Shown piece after piece: positions 59,119 through 64,000 of a stretch of 64,000 nt of DNA (the first letter of the stretch is position 1; the number at the start of each line of letters is the position of its first letter). Source of the DNA: Lentisalinibacter sp964427415 (GTDB taxonomy: Bacteria; Pseudomonadota; Gammaproteobacteria; Steroidobacterales; Woeseiaceae); assembly GCA_964427415.1 (NCBI GenBank), contig CAYRUH010000015.1, positions 8,076 through 72,075 of the forward strand. Direction: 5' to 3'. Position numbers and translations under genes: made by a program. The notes under the pieces were generated by a model that did no database searches, was not told where the DNA came from, and saw nothing but the letters and a program-made list of their open reading frames with translations.

Positions 59119-60948
59119 TTACATCGCCGCGGCGCGGGGCTGCGCCGCCGGCTGGTCCGTGGGTTCGTTCGCTGCGTCGGCGTCGCCCATTGCCTCCACC
59201 GGCAGCTTGACGGTGAACACGGAGCCCCGGCCGGGCTCCGACTCGATCACCAGCTCTCCCAGGTGGGCCGTGATGATCTTGTCGACGATGGACAGGCCGA
59301 GGCCGGTGCCCTGACCGACTTCCTTGGTGGTGAAGAAGGGATCGCGGATCTTCGCCAGCAGGTCCTCCGGTATGCCGCTGCCGGTATCCGCGATGCTGAC
59401 CAGCACCTGGCCGCCCTCATGGCGGGTGGCGAGCGTGATCGTTCCCTCCCCCTCGATGGCGTCGGCCGCGTTCTTGATCAGGTTCAGGAACACCTGGTTG
59501 ATCTGGGACGGCGCGCAGCGCACCGTCGGCACCTCGCCGTAGTCCTTCTCCACGGTGACCTTGTGCTTCAGGACGTTCCGGGCGATGAGCAGGGATTTGT
59601 CCAGACCCTCGTTGACGTTGAACTCGCCGACCGTGGCGCGGTCGAGACGGCTGAAGTCCTTCAGACTCTGGGCCATCTCGGCGAGCTGCTCCAGCCCCTC
59701 GATGCTGTCGCCCACCAGATCCACGGACTCCTCCAGGTCGTCCCGGAGACCGTCCTGGTTCAGCTGGCGGTCCATGGCGCGCAGGCTGGCCACGAAGGCT
59801 TCACGGTCCTGGCGGCCGTTGCGCAGCTGCTCCAGCAGCCGGCCCGCCTCCGCGGCGAACTGATCGAAGTGCTCCAGCCGCTCCTTCAGCAGGGTGGCGT
59901 TGCTGAGCAGGTACCACAGCGGCGTGTTGATCTCGTGGCTGATACCTGCTACCAGCTCGCCCAGCGAGGACATCTTTTCGGCATGCACCAGCTGGACCTG
60001 GGATTCCTTCAGCTCCTCGTAAGCTTTCGTCAACTGCTCGGTGCGGGCCTCCACCCGCTCCTCGAGAGAGGCATTCAGCACTTCCAGTTCCGCGTTGGCT
60101 CTGTTGAGCACCCGATAACTCTGGTGCAGACGCCAGCCGATGAAAGCGATGCTCGCCAGCAGCAGCAGACTCAGCACGGCCAGCATCAGCCGGGCCCGGT
60201 CCGCCCTGCCGACCACCGCCCGGTTGTGGGCACGAAGGGCGGTGAAGAGCGCCTGGGCATTGTCACTGGTGCGCGCCTCATCGAGGGCGGCGAGCGCGGC
60301 GCCGGCCGGATCGCGTACCGCCGTCAGCGTGCGCGCCGCTTCGCCGAGTCGGTCGAGCTTGCCGGGCACCCGCTCCCGGGCGGCCGGATCCGACTCCAGT
60401 TCGCCGATCCGGCCCTCCAGTGTCTGCGCGGTGGTCTCGCCGCTGCCGCCGGCGAAGTCCAGCACCGACACCGCCAGGGCGAAGACCTCCTGGGAAAGCT
60501 CCTCGAGACCGAAGCTGCGCAGCTCGCGCACCAGCGGCGGCGATTCGTTGCGGATGACCGCGGCCGACTCCGCCAGCCGGGCCTGGGTGTCGAGGAAGCG
60601 TCGGGCAGCGGCCAGCGACTCGTCCAGTGACGACGCGTAGTCCGTCAACGCCGACGCGATGGCCGCATCGCCGGTGGCAGTCACCGATGCCGACAGCTCG
60701 TCCCGGCGCGCCGCCAGTCGCTCCATCAGCCCGGCGGTGGCGGCGGGCACGGCCCGTCCCTCGCGGAACGCCGTTTGCAGCCCTTCCTCCAGGGCCGCGA
60801 GTTCGTTCTGGCTCTGGCGCAACAGGTTTACGCTGTTGCCATAGGTCACGTAGTATTCGGAGTCGACTGCGCGGGACTGGACCACCAGGATCGCGAGCAT
60901 CCCCACCAGAGCGAGCGCGGCGACGGCGGCAAGAGCGTTTCTGAGCAT
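59119..60948 (-). CDS. Sensor histidine kinase
   Basis: 609 residues. Membrane segments at about 5-25 and 250-272 flank a ~220-residue periplasmic helical sensor domain (rich in Ala, Arg and Glu, DAHL-like). A coiled stretch then leads to the phosphoacceptor H338 in LVAGISHEINTPL, and an HATPase domain with NLIKNAADAI (N box), IADTGSGIP (G1), FTTKEVGQGTGLGLSIV (F/G2 boxes). It probably phosphorylates the neighbouring response regulator. Divergent from the sirtuin gene. Confidence 0.93.
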   Translation of the reverse strand: MLRNALAAVAALALVGMLAILVVQSRAVDSEYYVTYGNSVNLLRQSQNELAALEEGLQTAFREGRAVPAATAGLMERLAARRDELSASVTATGDAAIASALTDYASSLDESLAAARRFLDTQARLAESAAVIRNESPPLVRELRSFGLEELSQEVFALAVSVLDFAGGSGETTAQTLEGRIGELESDPAARERVPGKLDRLGEAARTLTAVRDPAGAALAALDEARTSDNAQALFTALRAHNRAVVGRADRARLMLAVLSLLLLASIAFIGWRLHQSYRVLNRANAELEVLNASLEERVEARTEQLTKAYEELKESQVQLVHAEKMSSLGELVAGISHEINTPLWYLLSNATLLKERLEHFDQFAAEAGRLLEQLRNGRQDREAFVASLRAMDRQLNQDGLRDDLEESVDLVGDSIEGLEQLAEMAQSLKDFSRLDRATVGEFNVNEGLDKSLLIARNVLKHKVTVEKDYGEVPTVRCAPSQINQVFLNLIKNAADAIEGEGTITLATRHEGGQVLVSIADTGSGIPEDLLAKIRDPFFTTKEVGQGTGLGLSIVDKIITAHLGELVIESEPGRGSVFTVKLPVEAMGDADAANEPTDQPAAQPRAAAM

Positions 60949-61135
60949 CGCGGGGGCTCCCCTTACATAATGCGTGCCAGACTATCGCGGCGGACAGGCG
61001 GGCGCCGTGACGCCTATCACAGCGTTACCATTGCGGCTGCGGCAGCGCTGCGCGCGGCGGCCCGTCCCGCGCTGCGGCGGCATGAACCACGGACGTTTGA
61101 TGGTAGGGAGCGAGCGGAGACGCGGAAAACCGACA

Positions 61136-62017
61136 ATGTCTCGTTTTGAGCAAGAAATCCCGCAGCTCCGGTCACCGGACGGATCCGGCGCCGAGGCACT
61201 GGCCGGATTCCTGGACCGCCATCCCCGGCTGTTCGTGTTGACCGGGGCCGGCTGCAGCACCGCTTCAGGCATCCCCGACTACCGGGACCCGGCCGGCGAA
61301 TGGAAGCATGCCCGGCCGGTGCAGTATGCGGACTTCATGGCCCGGCATACGGTACGCCAGCGCTACTGGGCGCGCAGCCTGGTGGGCTGGCCGCGCATGG
61401 CCGCGGCGCAGCCGAATCCGGCGCACCGCGCGCTCACGGGCCTGCAGGCACGTGCACGCCTCGAGCGCCTGGTCACCCAGAACGTGGACGGCCTGCACCA
61501 GAAAGCCGGCAGCGAGGATGTGATCGATCTGCACGGACGCATCGATACGGTGATCTGCATGGCCTGCCGGATCGAGCTGCCCCGCGACGACTGGCAGGCC
61601 GAAGTGGCAGCGCTGAATCCGCACTGGGAGCGCCATATCGGCGCCGCCTCGGACCGCCCCGACGGCGATGCGGAAATCGCGGACGCCGACTATGCCGGCT
61701 TCGTCGTGCCGCCCTGCCCCCGCTGCGGCGGGGTGATCAAACCCCACGTCGTCTTCTTCGGCGAGGCCGTGCCGCGCGGCCGGGTCGCCGAGGCCCGCGC
61801 CGCGCTCGGCCGCGCCGATGCGCTGCTCGTCGTGGGCTCCTCGCTCATGGTCTTCTCCGGCTTCCGCTTCGCCCGCTATGCCGCGGAGGCGGGCAAGCCC
61901 GTTGCCATCGTCAACCGGGGGCGCACGCGGGCCGATGAGCTGGCCGCGCTGCGGGTGGACGGGGATTGCGGCGAGGTGCTGGCAGCAGCGCTCGCCGGCG
62001 TCGTGCCGGCGTCGTGA
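61136..62017 (+). CDS. Sir2-family NAD-dependent protein deacetylase
   Basis: 293 residues from ATG 61136. NAD-binding GAGCSTASGIPDYRD, catalytic TQNVDGLHQKAGS, the two Cys pairs of the structural zinc (CMACRIEL and CPRCGG), and VIKPHVVFFGEAVP are all present. It removes acyl groups from lysines using NAD. An in-frame start at 60974 adds an unlikely basic leader overlapping the divergent promoter region. Confidence 0.93.
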   Translation: MSRFEQEIPQLRSPDGSGAEALAGFLDRHPRLFVLTGAGCSTASGIPDYRDPAGEWKHARPVQYADFMARHTVRQRYWARSLVGWPRMAAAQPNPAHRALTGLQARARLERLVTQNVDGLHQKAGSEDVIDLHGRIDTVICMACRIELPRDDWQAEVAALNPHWERHIGAASDRPDGDAEIADADYAGFVVPPCPRCGGVIKPHVVFFGEAVPRGRVAEARAALGRADALLVVGSSLMVFSGFRFARYAAEAGKPVAIVNRGRTRADELAALRVDGDCGEVLAAALAGVVPAS

Positions 62018-62051
62018 GAACAAAAGCGCACCGCCGCGCGGCACCCGGCGC

Positions 62052-62732
62052 TCACCACCACGAACCGACCACCAGCCAGACGCCGACACCGATCAGGATT
62101 GCGCCGGTGATACGCACCGCATGGCGCTGGAAGGATTGCAGCCGCTCCAGCGTCCCTGCCGCCCGGTCTGCGCCGAAGACGAGCACGACGGCGATGATGC
62201 CGACCGGCAGCGCGGTGCCCACCCCGTAGAGGGCTACCGGCACAGAAGGCATCGCGGAGGCAACGGCGAGCGGCAGCAACGAGCCGAAGAACAGCGCCGC
62301 CGAGACCGGACAGAAGGACAGGGCGAACAGCGCCCCGAGACCGAATTCCCCGGCCAGGCCGAGACCGGCGAGTCTGCCGACACTGCCCGCACCCGCCGCC
62401 CCGATACCGAAGGGCAGCGGCAGCCAGCCGAGCACCGCCATGCCCGTCAGGATCAGGATGGGCCCGACCAGCGGCAGCACGGCCTGGCGAAGAAAGGCGG
62501 ACAGCGCGGGCATGCTCGAAAGCCCGGCGAAGACGATGAGCGCGAGGGCGAGATACGCCGACATCCGGCCGGCCGTATAGACCAGGGCGCCGAGCAGCGC
62601 GCGGCGCCTGCTGCCGACGCGTCGGGCCAGCACGGAAGTGGCTGCCACATTGGTCGCCAGTGGACAGGGGCTCACCGAGGTGACGAGACCGAGCCAGAGG
62701 GCGGAGGCGAGCAGCAGCAGTTCGGCGTTCAC
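62052..62732 (-). CDS. ArsG/CcdA-type membrane transporter
   Basis: 226 residues from GTG 62732, overlapping the ArsF-like stop (GTGA). Six membrane helices of the DsbD/CcdA fold with paired Pro-Cys motifs: TSVSPCPLATNV and LSFCPVSAALFFG. This matches the cytochrome-c-biogenesis-like permeases called ArsG, which export aromatic arsenicals in the arsEFG system. It could also be a CcdA-like electron carrier. Co-directional with ArsF-like, thioredoxin and permease genes. Confidence 0.82.
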   Translation of the reverse strand: MNAELLLLASALWLGLVTSVSPCPLATNVAATSVLARRVGSRRRALLGALVYTAGRMSAYLALALIVFAGLSSMPALSAFLRQAVLPLVGPILILTGMAVLGWLPLPFGIGAAGAGSVGRLAGLGLAGEFGLGALFALSFCPVSAALFFGSLLPLAVASAMPSVPVALYGVGTALPVGIIAVVLVFGADRAAGTLERLQSFQRHAVRITGAILIGVGVWLVVGSWW

Positions 62733-63214
62733 GCGGGCGTGTCCGGCCGTGCGCCCAGATAGGCGTCGATCTGCCGGGCCAGATAAGACCGGAACGCATC
62801 GGCGTCGCCGAGCAGACGCCAGACGTCGTCCATCCGCTGCCAGCGCAACTCCTCGCCGTCGCGCCATTCGGAGATTACGACCGTCTTGAACGACAGGTCG
62901 TAGTCACGGGCATATCCCATATTACCGGGCCGGTCGAGATTGCGGATCTCGAAATGCACGCGCCCGCGTGCGATTTCATCGGCGTAGCCTTGCTCGACGG
63001 CGGCGCGGGTCAGCCGCTCGATGGTGAGGCACGATTGGCAACGCACATCGGTGGTGAAGTAAGTGATGACGATCCCGTCCGCACGGGCCGCGGGCGCGCC
63101 GGAAGCCCCCTCCGCGACGGCGTCGGCCGATCCCCGGTCCACGCGCTCCAGCGCCCACTGGCCGAGGCCGAGGGCAACCAGCGCCAGCAGCGCAATCTGC
63201 ATGAGACGTTTCAT
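62729..63214 (-). CDS. ArsF-type thioredoxin-fold protein
   Basis: 161 residues with one N-terminal membrane helix (MKRLMQIALLALVALGLGQW). The periplasmic domain has CQSC in YFTTDVRCQSCLTIERLT, a thioredoxin-like pair, and resembles the nitrophenyl-compound nitroreductase subunit ArsF family of arsenical-resistance clusters. It probably exchanges electrons with the ArsG/CcdA-type partner through cysteines (inference). Confidence 0.83.
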   Translation of the reverse strand: MKRLMQIALLALVALGLGQWALERVDRGSADAVAEGASGAPAARADGIVITYFTTDVRCQSCLTIERLTRAAVEQGYADEIARGRVHFEIRNLDRPGNMGYARDYDLSFKTVVISEWRDGEELRWQRMDDVWRLLGDADAFRSYLARQIDAYLGARPDTPA

Positions 63215-63228
63215 GGCGGCGGCTCCCT

Positions 63229-63462
63229 TCAGGCCAGCAGGCGTTTCAGCTCATCCTTTGCAGGCACCTTGCCGGCCACCTTGACCTCGCCGTCGACGGC
63301 GAGCGCCGGCGTGAGCATCACGCCGAAATCGGCGAACCGCATCATGTCGGTGATCTTCTCGAGACGATAGTCGAGCCCGAGCTCGCGGGCGGCGGCGTCG
63401 GCGGTGTCGGCGAGCCGGTTGCATTTGGCACAACCGGTGCCGAGGATCTGGATGGTCTTCAT
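63229..63462 (-). CDS. Small thioredoxin-fold protein (TM0996/MTH895 type)
   Basis: 77 residues, ATG 63462 preceded by AAGGAG. Starts MKTIQILGTGCAKCNRL with active-site CAKC, and has PALAVDGEVKVAGKVP, the family signature. Cytoplasmic mini-thioredoxin, often next to a permease and ArsR-type regulator. It is 14 bp before the ArsF-like gene. Confidence 0.92.
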   Translation of the reverse strand: MKTIQILGTGCAKCNRLADTADAAARELGLDYRLEKITDMMRFADFGVMLTPALAVDGEVKVAGKVPAKDELKRLLA

Positions 63463-63488
63463 GGTATGACTCCTTGGTGCGGGGGAAT

Positions 63489-64000
63489 TCAGAACAGCGC
63501 GCCGTACAGCCAGCCGCTGATGGTGGCCATCACGACGACCAGCAACGTGTAGGCGGCGGTCTTCTTCGGGCCGATGACCGAGTTGATCACCAGCATGTTG
63601 GGCAGACTCAGTGCGGGGCCCGCCAGCAGCAGGGCGAGGGCCGGCCCGTCGCCCATGCCGTTGCCGATCAGACCCTGCAGGATCGGGATCTCGGTGAGCG
63701 TGGCGAAATACATCAACGCGCCTGCGAACGAGGCGAAGAGGTTCGCCTGCAGGCTGTTGCCGCCCACCGACTGGCTGATCCACGCCGAGGGGATCAGGCC
63801 TTCGTGGCCGGGGCGGCCCAGCAGCAGCCCTGCGACGAGCACGCCGGCGAGCAGCAGCGGCATGATCTGCTTGGTGTAGCTCCAGGTCTGGTCGAACCAC
63901 TCGCCGGCCTCGTCCCGGCGACCCGCGGTGAGCCAGACCAGTCCGATGACGCCGACGAACACGGCGGCGGTGGCATGGCCGCCGGTCGCCACGGCCGTGA
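63489..64000 (-). CDS. ArsP/YraQ-type permease, 5'-truncated by window edge
   Basis: The frame is open past the right edge; about 168 residues plus a few codons are visible. Hydrophobic helices with PLLLAGVLVAGLLLGRPG, FASFAGALMYFATLTEIPILQGL and a terminal helix. This matches the permease family PF03773 that includes ArsP, exporter of trivalent organoarsenicals; its N-terminal half lies outside, so the substrate motif cannot be checked. Confidence 0.85.
   Translation of the reverse strand, partial: TAVATGGHATAAVFVGVIGLVWLTAGRRDEAGEWFDQTWSYTKQIMPLLLAGVLVAGLLLGRPGHEGLIPSAWISQSVGGNSLQANLFASFAGALMYFATLTEIPILQGLIGNGMGDGPALALLLAGPALSLPNMLVINSVIGPKKTAAYTLLVVVMATISGWLYGALF

Noticed and set aside
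56632..60630. 1332-codon plus-strand ORF opposite TonB, regulator and kinase genes
   Set aside because: Antisense shadow of three recognised genes; composition Arg/His/Gln-rich with no motifs.

Overview
The window looks like a draft or metagenome-derived scaffold from a GC-rich gammaproteobacterium. The evidence is the conserved gene order cca / uppP / folB-folK / tsaD / rpsU / yqeY / dnaG / rpoD, the gammaproteobacterial style of the proteins, and a run of 100 Ns (7211-7310) whose flanks are the same 55 bp, a typical unmerged contig overlap. I do not assign a genus.

Region 1 (1-17.1 kb) is housekeeping. It holds an edge-truncated lytic transglycosylase, an NDUFA9-like dehydrogenase, a lipoprotein aminopeptidase, CCA-adding enzyme, undecaprenyl-PP phosphatase, a MidA-like methyltransferase, pteridine reductase (split by the N gap), an S41 protease, the tsaD-folB-folK string, and the macromolecular synthesis operon rpsU-yqeY-dnaG-rpoD with its terminator. 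An EEP-family hydrolase, a YqcC-like protein and a tRNA-Ile2(CAU) with its own promoter follow. Region 2 (17.1-31.3 kb) carries two membrane transport-type proteins (MgtC/DUF4010, SLC13), a CuZn-SOD lipoprotein, a rhomboid protease, a double-length UvrA paralogue with four ATPase cassettes, a MerR-family regulator, a secreted zincin-like protein, a saccharopine-dehydrogenase-like enzyme, a MOSC protein and a REP pair.

Region 3 (31.3-43.1 kb) is the most interesting part. Two divergent clusters flank an 898-bp non-coding region. Leftward runs a five-gene cluster: a beta-propeller protein with two CxxCH motifs (HzsA-related style), an SH3 plus beta-barrel protein, a beta-barrel lipoprotein, DUF4266 and DUF3570. 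Rightward runs a three-gene operon: a CxxCH protein resembling the DUF1588/DUF1592 type, a lipoprotein with two cytochrome-like modules and a LamG domain, and a Tat-exported DUF1501-like protein. Upstream of the rightward operon I see three 18-bp inverted repeats TGTCG-N8-CGACA (one with a mismatch), a perfect sigma-54 promoter, and a c-di-GMP-I (GEMM) riboswitch in the leader. The operon therefore appears to be gated twice, by an unidentified sigma-54 activator and by cyclic di-GMP.

Region 4 (43.1-50.2 kb) has metabolic genes: an HSL-type hydrolase, SDR, parvulin-like protein with HupE/UreJ, haloalkane dehalogenase-like hydrolase, an SRPBCC protein and a ThDP enzyme. Region 5 (50.3-60.9 kb) is a leftward run of histidine kinase, two-receiver response regulator, TonB-type protein and a complete tripartite RND efflux system (outer membrane factor, adaptor, permease). 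Region 6 (61-64 kb) has a sirtuin and an ArsF/ArsG-type cluster with a small thioredoxin and an edge-truncated permease.
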